The notes beneath the pieces were generated by a model, which did not search any database, was not told the origin of the DNA, and saw nothing but the letters and a program-made list of their open reading frames with translations. Shown here piece by piece: positions 23,241-31,580 of a stretch of 42,586 nucleotides of DNA. The DNA comes from JBBQXK01 sp038251625 (GTDB lineage: Bacteria > Pseudomonadota > Alphaproteobacteria > Rhodobacterales > Rhodobacteraceae), in the NCBI GenBank assembly GCA_038251625.1, contig JBBSBE010000019.1, forward strand, positions 1 to 42,586. Direction: 5' to 3'. The stretch's first letter is position 1, and each line of letters starts with the position of its first letter. The position numbers and the translations under genes were made by a program.

Positions 23241-25568
23241 CTAGGGATGCCCGGACAGCCGGAACACCTCGACCGGCTCCCGGATGCCCTTGAAGGTGAT
23301 CTCGCCGCGCGATTCCACCTTGAAATCATCCTCTACCGCCAGCCGGGCGCGCGGGCTGAGGAGGATTTCGCCGTCCTGCGCCTCGTCGCAGAGGCGGGAC
23401 GCGAGGTTGATGGCGGTGCCGGAGGCGGTGTAGTCGAAGCGCCCCTCGAAACCGACCATGCCGACCGTCGCATAGCCGAGCGAGACGCCCATGCCGAAGC
23501 CGAGCCGATGGCCCATCCGCTTCCACTGTTTGCACAACTCCGCCATCCGTTCGCGCATGGCGAGGGCGAGGCGCACCGCATCGCCTGCCGGATCGTCGCA
23601 GGGCAGGGGATCATTGAAGAGCACCATGATGCCGTCACCCATCCGGTGATCCACCCCTGCGCCATGGATGTTGATGAGCTTGCCCATCTCCTCGTGGTAG
23701 GTTTGCAAGACCTCGATGGTTTCCTCAGGCTCTGCCGTTTCGCAAAAGGCGGTGAAGCCGCGAATGTCGCAGAAGAGGACACCAAGCAGCGCGCGGTGGC
23801 TGGACAGCATCTTGTCGGACCCCGAAGAGATCACGGTATCGGCCACGGCGGCGGGCAGGAAGCGCTTCAGCCGCCCCATCCGCTCGATCTCGCCCACCTG
23901 CACCTCGACCCGGTCGCCCAATTCGGCATTCAGCGCCTCCAGCGCCTTGAACTGGCGGACGTTCTCGATGGCGATGACGGCTTGGGCCGCGAAGGTTTCA
24001 ATCAGGGCAATCTGGTCAAGGGTGAAAGGTCTGACCTCTCGCCGGTAGAGCGCGATGGAACCGATGGTGCGCCCGGCGTTGAACAGCGGCACGCAGACGA
24101 AGGTGCGGATACCCTCTCCGTCCACTGATGCGCGCCGGGTGGGATCGCCCGCGCGGTAAAGGTCGGTATCGGCCAGATCGTGTTCGTGGAAGATGACGCC
24201 GTCGCGCATGGGGATCGAGCTGCCGCCCGCACTGTCGTCAAGCTGCCAGACGGTCTTGCCCGGTGCAAGCGCGCGCAGCGTGTCGCCCCAATGCGCAACC
24301 ATCACCGCGTGGCTGCGGTCTTCGCTGATGATGTTCAGCCCGGCCAGCGGCGCCCCGCATAACTGCGCGGCCTTGCGCAGGACGGCATCGAACACCGGCG
24401 CTTCGTCATCCCGGCTCTGGCTGATGACCTCGAGGATTTCACGCGTCGCCGCCTCGCGCTCGAGACGTGTCTGCAACTCGCGGAACTGGCGCACGTTCTC
24501 GATGGCGATCACGGCCTGCGCGGCGAAGGTTTCGACAAGGGCGATTTCAGCCGGCGCAAAGGGCAGAACCGCCCGGCGGCTCAGCGAAATGCACCCGACG
24601 GCGATGCCGTCCAGCAAAATCGGAACAATCAGCCGCGTCCGGACGCCTTCGGTCTCGACCAGATCGACGGCAATCTGATGGCGCGCCTTGTAGGCCTCGG
24701 TCTGCGCATAATCCTCGATATGCACCACCTTGGCAGTGCGGATCGTCTCCACGACCGAAAGCGGCTCGTCCAGCGAGAATTCAAGCCCCGGACGCCAGGC
24801 CGTCCGATTGTGCCCCCAATCGGCCATCAGGCGGACATGCGTGCGGGCCTCGTTGACGATCTGAAGCCCACCCTGATCGGCCGCGCAAAGGACGGCAGCC
24901 TTCTCCAGAATAAGGTTGAAGACTTGCGTCTCGTCTTCGCGGCTCTGGCTGATCACCCGCAGGATGTCGGAGGTCGCTTCCTGTTTGTCCAGAGCGTCCT
25001 GAAGGTGCTTGAACTGGCGCGCGTTCTCGATGGCGATGACGGCCTGTTCAGCAAAGGTGTCGAGCAGCGCCATGTCATCGGGCCCGAAGGGCGCCACCTC
25101 GCGGCGGCTGAGAACGATGGCACCGATCCCCCTGCCGCCGCTGACGAGGGGGACGGACATGCGGGTGCGCAGGCCCTCCTCATCGACAAGCTGGCCCACG
25201 GACCCATCGCCCTGAAGGTAAAAGGGGGTCTGCGCCAGATCCTCGTCCTGGGTCGTGCGCGCCTCGAGGATGGCACGGCCAAGCCCGGCCTGCGAATCCG
25301 GATCGACACGGAGCGCCCACGTGTCGCCAATCTTCAGCGCCCGCCGCGCAAGCCCGTGGTAACCCGCCAGCGTCATCTCGGTCTGTGCCTCGTTGCAAAG
25401 CAGAAGCCAGGCCATGGGTGCGTTGCATAGCCGGGCCGCATTGCGCAGCACGGCATCGAAGACCGGGCGTTCGTCATCGCGGCTCTCGCGGATCGCCGCC
25501 AGGATTTCCCGCGTAGCGTCCTCCCGCTCTGATGCGGCGGCGGGGCGGGTCGGGGAAGGGTTTTGCAC
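23241..25568 (-). CDS. Triple-GAF class III nucleotide cyclase
   Basis: The 775-residue protein has three GAF-type sensor domains at about 30-190, 215-365 and 390-545. Each ends in a near-identical F-A-x-Q-A-V-I-A-I-E-N-x-R-Q-F helix, which leads into the next unit. A class III cyclase domain follows (about 590-765). Metal aspartates lie in L-F-C-D-I-R-G-F and H-R-M-G-D-G-I-M-V-L-F, and the transition-state N and R in F-D-Y-T-A-S-G-T-A-I-N-L-A-S-R-L. The lysine that usually fixes adenine upstream of the second G-D is histidine here, so ATP specificity is unproven. It is soluble, divergent from pnp and convergent with the VOC gene. Confidence 0.92.
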   Translation of the reverse strand: MQNPSPTRPAAASEREDATREILAAIRESRDDERPVFDAVLRNAARLCNAPMAWLLLCNEAQTEMTLAGYHGLARRALKIGDTWALRVDPDSQAGLGRAILEARTTQDEDLAQTPFYLQGDGSVGQLVDEEGLRTRMSVPLVSGGRGIGAIVLSRREVAPFGPDDMALLDTFAEQAVIAIENARQFKHLQDALDKQEATSDILRVISQSREDETQVFNLILEKAAVLCAADQGGLQIVNEARTHVRLMADWGHNRTAWRPGLEFSLDEPLSVVETIRTAKVVHIEDYAQTEAYKARHQIAVDLVETEGVRTRLIVPILLDGIAVGCISLSRRAVLPFAPAEIALVETFAAQAVIAIENVRQFRELQTRLEREAATREILEVISQSRDDEAPVFDAVLRKAAQLCGAPLAGLNIISEDRSHAVMVAHWGDTLRALAPGKTVWQLDDSAGGSSIPMRDGVIFHEHDLADTDLYRAGDPTRRASVDGEGIRTFVCVPLFNAGRTIGSIALYRREVRPFTLDQIALIETFAAQAVIAIENVRQFKALEALNAELGDRVEVQVGEIERMGRLKRFLPAAVADTVISSGSDKMLSSHRALLGVLFCDIRGFTAFCETAEPEETIEVLQTYHEEMGKLINIHGAGVDHRMGDGIMVLFNDPLPCDDPAGDAVRLALAMRERMAELCKQWKRMGHRLGFGMGVSLGYATVGMVGFEGRFDYTASGTAINLASRLCDEAQDGEILLSPRARLAVEDDFKVESRGEITFKGIREPVEVFRLSGHP

Positions 25569-25760
25569 GCGCGCCGCTCCGGTATAACTTCGTGGCGCAG
25601 CCTAGCCGCGCGGCGGCGGCTCAGGCAACCGTCCCGGTGGCGCGTCACGCCCTTCCCATTCGTCCCCGTTTCCTGTATCCGCCCGCTATCTGCGACGTGT
25701 GGCCTCACCCCCGGCCCATGCAAAGGATAGGGGGCGGCGGCAATGGGGCCGCTATGCAAC

Positions 25761-25789
25761 GGAGGACCCGGAACGCCGGGAGAGCCTCC
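25761..25789 (+). promoter_or_regulatory. Stem-loop in the pnp leader
   Basis: GGAGG (25761-25765) pairs with CCTCC (25785-25789). CCCGG (25767-25771) pairs with CCGGG (25776-25780) over the loop AACG. It ends 16 bases before the pnp ATG. In E. coli a pnp leader stem is cut by RNase III and PNPase then represses its own mRNA; a similar control is a reasonable inference here. Confidence 0.55.
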
Positions 25790-25805
25790 AGATGGGAAAC
25801 GACAG

Positions 25806-27944
25806 ATGTTCAACGTGACAACGAAATCAATCCAGTGGGGCGATGAAACGCTGACCCTGGAAGCGGGCAAGGTTGCCCGTCAGGCGGATGGTTCGGTCAT
25901 TGCAACGCTCGGGGAAACCAGCGTGATGGCCAACGTGACGTTCGCGAAAGCTGCAAAGCCGGGGCAGGATTTCTTTCCTCTGACCGTGCATTATCAGGAA
26001 AAATACTATGCTGCCGGCAAGGTGCCCGGCGGTTTCTTCAAGCGCGAGGCGCGTCCGAGCGAGAAGGAAACGCTGACCTCTCGCCTGATCGACCGGCCCT
26101 GCCGTCCGCTGTTCGTGCCGGGCTTCAAGCATGAAGTGCTGGTGATGTGCACCGTGCTGAGCCATGACCTTGTGAACGAACCCGATATCCTTGCCATGAT
26201 CGCGGCGTCGGCGGCGCTGACGATTTCGGGCGTGCCCTTCATGGGCCCCATTGGTGCGGCGCGCGTGGGCTTTGCAAACGGCGAGTACGTTCTGAACCCC
26301 GACGTCGACGACATGCAGAAGCTGCGCGAGAATCCCGAGCAGCGGCTCGATCTCGTCGTTGCGGGCACCAAGGACGCGGTGATGATGGTGGAATCCGAAG
26401 CCTACGAGCTTTCGGAAGCCGAGATGCTGGGTGCGGTCAAGTTCGGCCATGCCGCGATGCAGCCGGTGATCGACCTGATCCTCGACTTCGCAGAGGAATG
26501 CGCGAAAGAGCCCTTCGATTTCACCCCGCCCGACTATTCGGCCCTTTACGGCCGCGTGAAAGCGGCAGGTGAGGTGCAGATGCGCGCGGCTTTCGCGATC
26601 CGCGACAAGCAAGAGCGGACCAGCGCCATCGACGCGGCGGCGGATGCCATCGTGGCGGCGCTTTCGGAAGAGGATCGGAAGGACGCGAACCTCGGGTCGG
26701 CGATCAAGAAGCTGGAAAGCTCGATCCTGCGCGGCGACATCATCTCGGGCGGCGCGCGCATTGACGGGCGCGACACCAAGACGGTGCGCCCGATCGTGTC
26801 CGAGACGTCGGTCCTGCCGCGCACGCATGGCTCGGCCCTCTTTACGCGGGGCGAGACGCAGGCGCTGGTGGTGGTGACGCTGGGCACGGGCGAGGATGAG
26901 CAGATCATCGACGCGCTGCACGGCAATTCGCGGTCGAACTTCATGCTGCACTACAACTTCCCCCCCTATTCGGTGGGCGAAGTGGGCCGCGTGTCGGGGC
27001 CCGGTCGCCGCGAAATCGGCCACGGCAAGCTGGCGTGGCGCGCGCTGCAGGCGGTTCTGCCTGCCGCGACCGACTTTCCCTACACCATCCGGGTTGTCAG
27101 CGAGATCACCGAAAGCAACGGGTCATCCTCGATGGCGTCTGTCTGCGGCGGCTCGCTTTCGATGATGGATGCGGGCGTGCCCTTGAAGGCGCCTGTGGCC
27201 GGTGTAGCGATGGGCCTGATCCTTGAGGATGACGGGAAATACGCCGTTCTGACGGACATCCTTGGCGACGAGGATCACCTCGGCGACATGGACTTCAAGG
27301 TGGCGGGCACCGCGAAGGGCATCACCTCGCTCCAGATGGATATCAAGATCGCGGGCATCACGCCGCAGATCATGGAAGAGGCGCTGGCGCAGGCGCGCGA
27401 CGGGCGGCTGCACATCCTCGACGAGATGGCGAAAGCCCTGACCTCGGCGCAGGCGTTCAGCCAGTATGCGCCGAAGATCGAAACGATGACCGTGCCCACC
27501 GACAAGATCCGTGAAGTGATCGGGTCGGGCGGCAAGGTGATCCGCGAGATCGTGGAAGTGTCTGGCGCGAAGGTCGACATCAACGACGATGGCGTGATCA
27601 AGATCGCGTCGAACGATGCCGCCGCGATCAAGCGCGCCTATGACATGATCTGGTCCATCGTGGCCGAGCCGGAAGAGGGCAAGGTCTACACCGGTCGCGT
27701 GGTCAAACTGGTCGACTTCGGCGCCTTCGTGAACTTCTTCGGCAAGCGTGACGGCCTTGTCCACGTCAGCCAGATCGCGAACAAGCGGCTTCAGCATCCC
27801 AATGAGGCGCTGAAGGAAGGTCAGGAAGTGAAGGTGAAACTTCTGGGCTTCGACGATCGCGGCAAGGTGCGCCTTGGCATGAAGATGGTCGATCAGGAGA
27901 CCGGTGAAGAGATCACCGAGAAGAAGGAAGAAGCCGAAGCGTAA
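25806..27944 (+). CDS. pnp: Polyribonucleotide nucleotidyltransferase (PNPase)
   Basis: The 712-residue 3'-5' phosphorolytic exoribonuclease degrades and tails RNA and is a core degradosome enzyme. Two RNase PH-like domains are present (about 10-140 and 310-540), with active-site acids in D-I-L-G-D-E-D-H-L-G-D-M-D-F-K-V. A KH domain follows at about 555-615 (K-I-R-E-V-I-G-S-G-G-K-V-I-R-E-I) and an S1 domain at about 620-690 (G-R-V-V-K-L-V-D-F-G-A-F-V). The start at 25806 gives the standard N terminus M-F-N-V; an upstream frame from 25743 is rejected. A leader stem-loop and a strong terminator frame the gene, so it is monocistronic. Confidence 0.98.
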   Translation: MFNVTTKSIQWGDETLTLEAGKVARQADGSVIATLGETSVMANVTFAKAAKPGQDFFPLTVHYQEKYYAAGKVPGGFFKREARPSEKETLTSRLIDRPCRPLFVPGFKHEVLVMCTVLSHDLVNEPDILAMIAASAALTISGVPFMGPIGAARVGFANGEYVLNPDVDDMQKLRENPEQRLDLVVAGTKDAVMMVESEAYELSEAEMLGAVKFGHAAMQPVIDLILDFAEECAKEPFDFTPPDYSALYGRVKAAGEVQMRAAFAIRDKQERTSAIDAAADAIVAALSEEDRKDANLGSAIKKLESSILRGDIISGGARIDGRDTKTVRPIVSETSVLPRTHGSALFTRGETQALVVVTLGTGEDEQIIDALHGNSRSNFMLHYNFPPYSVGEVGRVSGPGRREIGHGKLAWRALQAVLPAATDFPYTIRVVSEITESNGSSSMASVCGGSLSMMDAGVPLKAPVAGVAMGLILEDDGKYAVLTDILGDEDHLGDMDFKVAGTAKGITSLQMDIKIAGITPQIMEEALAQARDGRLHILDEMAKALTSAQAFSQYAPKIETMTVPTDKIREVIGSGGKVIREIVEVSGAKVDINDDGVIKIASNDAAAIKRAYDMIWSIVAEPEEGKVYTGRVVKLVDFGAFVNFFGKRDGLVHVSQIANKRLQHPNEALKEGQEVKVKLLGFDDRGKVRLGMKMVDQETGEEITEKKEEAEA

Positions 27945-27968
27945 GCGCGGCCTTCACGATGATAGCGG

Positions 27969-28002
27969 GGCCCCGGCAGGAATGCCGGGGCCTTTTGCTT
28001 TT
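27969..28002 (+). terminator. Rho-independent terminator after pnp
   Basis: GGCCCCGGCA (27969-27978) pairs perfectly with TGCCGGGGCC (27983-27992) over a GGAA loop. TTTTGCTTTT follows. It lies 24 bases past the pnp stop. Confidence 0.93.
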
Positions 28003-28129
28003 GGGCGGCCATTGCCGAAGCAGCCCGTATCGCATGTGATATTCAAGACATATGTTTCATTTACAGATAGATGCGCGTGGCCATTAACCATTTGCCAAGG
28101 GTTTGTCCCCCGGTCCCAAGGGTCATATG

Positions 28130-28663
28130 TCAGAGCGCGTGTTCGTGGCAGATCATCTTTCGCTCTTCGGGCGAGAGGGCGACGTTCAGCAAACGGCAGA
28201 AACCTGCGTCACGCGTGGTCTGATGATGGACGCACGTCCTGCACAGACCGAAGGACCGCTGACCGTTCTGTTTCAGACATGCGTGCAGCAACCCCGACAA
28301 TGCCTGATCCAGCCGCGCGCCGTCCGTTGCCGGAAGGGCCGCCAGCGCCCGGTCCAGCACGCGCATGCCGGACAGGATCGTCAGGCCGCTTTGCGTGACA
28401 TCGTACCTGATCTTGCGGCGGTCCTCATCCGACGCGACTTCCTCTGCCAAGCCCTTGCGGGCCAGCGCCTTCAGCGTTTGCGAGACGGTGCCGCGTGTGC
28501 TGCCAAGGTAATCGGCCACGTTGCTGGGGGCACGGCTGAATCGGTTGGCCGAGGCGAGGTATCCCAATGCCGCCGCCTGGCTTGGGTTGAGGTCGCTGGA
28601 CCAGGCTTCAGCCGCGTTGAGGCGGGCAAGGCGGTCGATCAGAGAGACTGTCCTGGTGTTCAT
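28130..28663 (-). CDS. MarR-family regulator with C-terminal cysteine cluster
   Basis: The 177-residue protein has a MarR winged helix at about 25-100: L-N-P-S-Q-A-A-A-L-G-Y-L, then S-N-V-A-D-Y-L-G-S-T-R-G-T-V-S-Q-T-L-K and the wing D-E-D-R-R-K-I-R-Y. The C terminus is unusual: C129, C141-x2-C144, C156 and C172, together with histidines H146, H147, H173 and H175. This could hold an iron-sulfur cluster, zinc or haem, or act as a redox switch; I know of no characterised example to cite. No ribosome site precedes the ATG. TTGCAC, a 17-base spacer and TATCAA place the transcription start at or next to the ATG, so the mRNA is probably leaderless. It is divergent from the exported-protein gene at 28754 and likely regulates both. 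Confidence 0.88.
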   Translation of the reverse strand: MNTRTVSLIDRLARLNAAEAWSSDLNPSQAAALGYLASANRFSRAPSNVADYLGSTRGTVSQTLKALARKGLAEEVASDEDRRKIRYDVTQSGLTILSGMRVLDRALAALPATDGARLDQALSGLLHACLKQNGQRSFGLCRTCVHHQTTRDAGFCRLLNVALSPEERKMICHEHAL

Positions 28664-28669
28664 TTTGCA

Positions 28670-28716
28670 TTGATAGCGAGTCGATATTGAACGTGCAACA
28701 GTAGCGAGTCGCTACT
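28670..28716. promoter_or_regulatory. Two operator-like palindromes in the MarR divergent promoter region
   Basis: Site 1 (28673-28687) is ATAGCGA-G-TCGATAT, with one mismatch. Site 2 (28700-28716) is AGTAGCGA-G-TCGCTACT, perfect around the central G. Their centres are 28 bases apart. Site 1 covers the MarR -10 (minus-strand TATCAA, 28675-28670). Site 2 adjoins its -35 (TTGCAC, 28698-28693) and overlaps the likely -10 region of the divergent gene. This fits repression of both genes by the MarR dimer. Confidence 0.75.
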
Positions 28717-28753
28717 ATTAAGGGCGAGTGAACATTCTGGAAGGAGCCTGAAA

Positions 28754-29497
28754 ATGAATCACAAGATCCTCGTCGCCATCCTGTCCGCCCTTGTTGCCGG
28801 ACCGGTGCTTGCGGACGGCCAGACAGCCGCGACAAAACCGGACGCCATCACCTCGGACCGCAAGGGCGGGATCGCGCCGTCTTTCGACATCCTTGCCGCC
28901 CACGCACATCGGTCCGGCAGGCAAGTGACGTTTCACATGACCACCGCAGGTCAGGCCGGGGCCGACCGCCCGGTTGCGACGGGCGCACTGGGCGGGGCGG
29001 CGGTCCTTTCCTATGTCTGGCCGACCAGTCTTGATCCATCAGCCGTGGGCTTTGAGACCGGCAGCGGGATTCTGGCGCTGGCGGCGACAAGCCACCCGGA
29101 TTTCGACGATACGCCGCTTTTTGACGAAAACGGCGACGGCGACCCGGCCAATGACGGCGGTGGCTGGCACAGCCACTGGGTTGTGCTGACACCCACCGAA
29201 GCCTGCGGCGAAGGCGCGCTGGCTGTCAGGGACATTCCACAAGGGGCAGAACCTGCGCTGCCCGCAACATGGCCGGGGCTGCCGATCTTCATCGACAGCC
29301 CGGGATATTCACCGTTGTTCGACGGGCCTGAAGTGACTGTGACGGTGGGTTTCGCGGCGGCGGTCGGCGAGATCAGCTATGACGGCGTGACTGCAGCGCT
29401 GCGCGTCAACGCGGATATCCATGCGCCGCTGCTGTGCGTGACGGATGTGTTCGATGTGGCGTCGGGTGATCTGAGCCTGCCGGGCCGGGCTGATTGA
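28754..29497 (+). CDS. Exported protein of unknown function, probable MarR target
   Basis: The 247-residue precursor has a signal peptide ending G-P-V-L-A (cleavage near residue 21). I do not recognise the family. Visible features are H-A-H-x-S-G-R-x-V-T-F-H-M, a calcium-loop-like D-E-N-G-D-G-D-P-A-N-D stretch followed by W-H-S-H-W-V-V-L, and two cysteines (E-A-C-G-E and L-L-C-V-T-D) that may pair. AAGGAG precedes the ATG at a good distance. It is divergent from the Cys-cluster MarR gene across 90 bases with two palindromes, so its expression probably answers to that regulator's signal. The H-S-H motif could bind metal; this is inference. Confidence 0.8.
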   Translation: MNHKILVAILSALVAGPVLADGQTAATKPDAITSDRKGGIAPSFDILAAHAHRSGRQVTFHMTTAGQAGADRPVATGALGGAAVLSYVWPTSLDPSAVGFETGSGILALAATSHPDFDDTPLFDENGDGDPANDGGGWHSHWVVLTPTEACGEGALAVRDIPQGAEPALPATWPGLPIFIDSPGYSPLFDGPEVTVTVGFAAAVGEISYDGVTAALRVNADIHAPLLCVTDVFDVASGDLSLPGRAD

Positions 29498-29502
29498 GCA
29501 TC

Positions 29503-29531
29503 CGGCTGACCGCCCGACGGGCGGTCAGCCG
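29503..29531. terminator. Bidirectional hairpin between convergent genes
   Basis: A 13-bp perfect stem (CGGCTGACCGCCC with GGGCGGTCAGCCG) with a three-base loop sits between the stops of the exported-protein gene (29497) and fabI (29539). No T-run lies on either side, so it may act with Rho or as a 3' stabiliser. Confidence 0.6.
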
Positions 29532-29538
29532 AAACCGT

Positions 29539-30327
29539 TCAGAGGTTTTCGGCCTGCGGCATGCCCAGGACGTGATAGCCGCCATCCACCCGGATCACCT
29601 CGCCGGTCGTATCGCGTCCCCAGTCGCTGGCCAGATAGACCGCCGTGCCGCCTATGGCATCAAGCGTGGCATTGGCGCGCATGGGCGCGTTGGCCTCTGT
29701 GTGGCGGAAGGTGGCGCGGGCGCCACCGATGGCCGCCCCGGCAAGGGTTTTCATCGGGCCGGGGCTGATCGCATTGACGCGGATCTTCTGGGGCCCGAGG
29801 TCGTTGGCCAGATAGCGCACGGCGCTTTCGAGGGCCGCCTTTGCGACGCCCATGACGTTATAATTCGGCGTCACACGGTTCGAGCCCTGGAAGGTGAGGG
29901 TGAGGCAGGTACCACCATCGGGCATCATTTCGGATGCGCGGCGGCACACGTCGATGAAGCTGTAGCAAGAGATCGTCAGCGAGTTTTTGAAGTTCGCGCG
30001 GCTGGTGTTGATGAAGCGGCCGGTAAGTTCCGCCTTGTCGGAATAGGCGATGGCGTGGACGATGAAATCCATCGTGCCCCAGCGCGCCTTGAGCGCGGCA
30101 AAGCAGGCATCGAGGCTGTCGTCGTTCGTCACGTCGACATCGACCAGCACATCCGATCCGACGGAGGCAGCCAGCGGTTCGACGCGCTTGCCGAACGCAT
30201 CACCCTGGTAGGAGAACGCCAGTTCCGCGCCTTCGGCGGCCAGCGCGCGCGCGATGCCCCAGGCGATGGAGCGGTCGTTCGCAACCCCCATGACAAGGCC
30301 GCGTTTGCCCTTCATCAGATCGGCCAT
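29539..30327 (-). CDS. fabI: Enoyl-[acyl-carrier-protein] reductase (NADH)
   Basis: The 262-residue enzyme catalyses the last reduction in each fatty-acid elongation cycle and is the triclosan/isoniazid-type target. It is an atypical short-chain dehydrogenase with G-V-A-N-D-R-S-I-A-W-G-I-A at the cofactor site and the FabI Y-x6-K motif in P-N-Y-N-V-M-G-V-A-K-A. The start at 30327 has AAAGGG seven bases upstream; a TTG at 30342 overlaps fabB and is rejected. It is the third gene of fabA-fabB-fabI, starting 11 bases after fabB. It could be one of several FabI copies in the genome. Confidence 0.96.
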   Translation of the reverse strand: MADLMKGKRGLVMGVANDRSIAWGIARALAAEGAELAFSYQGDAFGKRVEPLAASVGSDVLVDVDVTNDDSLDACFAALKARWGTMDFIVHAIAYSDKAELTGRFINTSRANFKNSLTISCYSFIDVCRRASEMMPDGGTCLTLTFQGSNRVTPNYNVMGVAKAALESAVRYLANDLGPQKIRVNAISPGPMKTLAGAAIGGARATFRHTEANAPMRANATLDAIGGTAVYLASDWGRDTTGEVIRVDGGYHVLGMPQAENL

Positions 30328-30338
30328 GGCGCGCCCTT

Positions 30339-31568
30339 TCAATCGAGGTATTTGCTCATCACCAGCGTGGCGTTGGTGCCGCCGAAGCCGAAGCTGTTGG
30401 ACAGCACGGAGTCAAGCTCTACCCCGTCGCGCAGTTCGGTGACGATTTCGGCGGGATCGAGGGCGGGGTCGAGCGTGGTCACGTTGGCGGAGGCCGCGAT
30501 GAAGCCCTTGTTGAGCATGATGAGCGAAAAGATCGCCTCCCACACGCCGGCGCCGCCCAAGGCATGGCCAGTGAGGGATTTGGTGGAGGCGATGGGCGGG
30601 GTGGCGCCGTTGCCGAAGACGCGGCGGATCGCCTCGACCTCGGTCACGTCACCCACTTGCGTGCTGGTGCCGTGGCTGTTGATGTAGCCGATCTGGCGAC
30701 CTTCGGGCAACGTGGCCATCGCAAGGCGCATCGCCCGCTCGCCGCCTTCGCCGGACGGGGCCACCATGTCGTGCCCGTCAGAGGTGGCGCCATAGCCGGT
30801 GACTTCGGCATAGATCTTGGCGCCGCGGGCAAGGGCGTGTTCCAGTTCTTCCAGAACGACCACACCGCCGCCGCCCGCGATGACAAAGCCGTCGCGGGTG
30901 GCATCATAGGTGCGCGAGGCGGTTGCCGGCGCATCGTTGTATTTCGAGGACATGGCGCCCATCGCATCGAAAAGGCACGACAGCGTCCAGTCCAGTTCCT
31001 CGCCGCCACCGGCAAAGACGATATCCTGCTTGCCCATCTGGATCAGTTCCGCGCCGTTGCCGATGCAATGCGCCGAAGTGGAGCAGGCGGACGTGATGGA
31101 GTAGTTGACGCCCTTGATCTTGAACGGTGTGGCAAGGCAGGCCGAGACGGTGGATGACATGCCCTTGGTGACGGAGAAGGGGCCGATCCGCTTTGGCGAT
31201 CCGGTTTCGCGCACGATGTTGTGGGCGCGGAAGAACGACTTCGTGGACGGACCGCCCGAGCCCACGATGATGCCGGTGCGGTCGTTCGAGACTTCGGCGT
31301 CGGACAGGCCGCTGTCGGCGATGGCGTCGCGCATGGCGATGAAGGTATAGGCCGCCCCGTCGCCCATGAAGCGCAGGTCGCGCTTGTCGATCCGGTCTTC
31401 CAGCACGATGTTCGGCTGACCGTGGACACGGCAGCGGAATCCGTGTTCGGCGTAGTCGGGCGCGAAGACGATGCCGGATTTACCGGCGCGCAGGCTGGCC
31501 TCGACCTCGGCCACATCGTTGCCGATGGACGAGACGATCCCCATTCCAGTGATGACGACGCGGCGCAT
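30339..31568 (-). CDS. fabB: 3-oxoacyl-[acyl-carrier-protein] synthase I
   Basis: The 409-residue condensing enzyme extends acyl chains, and in the FabA/FabB pathway makes unsaturated fatty acids. The catalytic triad is visible: C162 in I-T-S-A-C-S-T-S-A-H, histidine in I-N-S-H-G-T-S-T near 300 and histidine in T-G-H-A-L-G-G-A-G near 333. G-F-G-G-T-N-A near the end is typical. The ATG at 31568 has AGGAGG eight bases upstream. It sits 12 bases after fabA, and the close match to FabB rather than FabF follows from that partnership and the motifs. Confidence 0.96.
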   Translation of the reverse strand: MRRVVITGMGIVSSIGNDVAEVEASLRAGKSGIVFAPDYAEHGFRCRVHGQPNIVLEDRIDKRDLRFMGDGAAYTFIAMRDAIADSGLSDAEVSNDRTGIIVGSGGPSTKSFFRAHNIVRETGSPKRIGPFSVTKGMSSTVSACLATPFKIKGVNYSITSACSTSAHCIGNGAELIQMGKQDIVFAGGGEELDWTLSCLFDAMGAMSSKYNDAPATASRTYDATRDGFVIAGGGGVVVLEELEHALARGAKIYAEVTGYGATSDGHDMVAPSGEGGERAMRLAMATLPEGRQIGYINSHGTSTQVGDVTEVEAIRRVFGNGATPPIASTKSLTGHALGGAGVWEAIFSLIMLNKGFIAASANVTTLDPALDPAEIVTELRDGVELDSVLSNSFGFGGTNATLVMSKYLD

Positions 31569-31580
31569 GTGCAATCCTCC

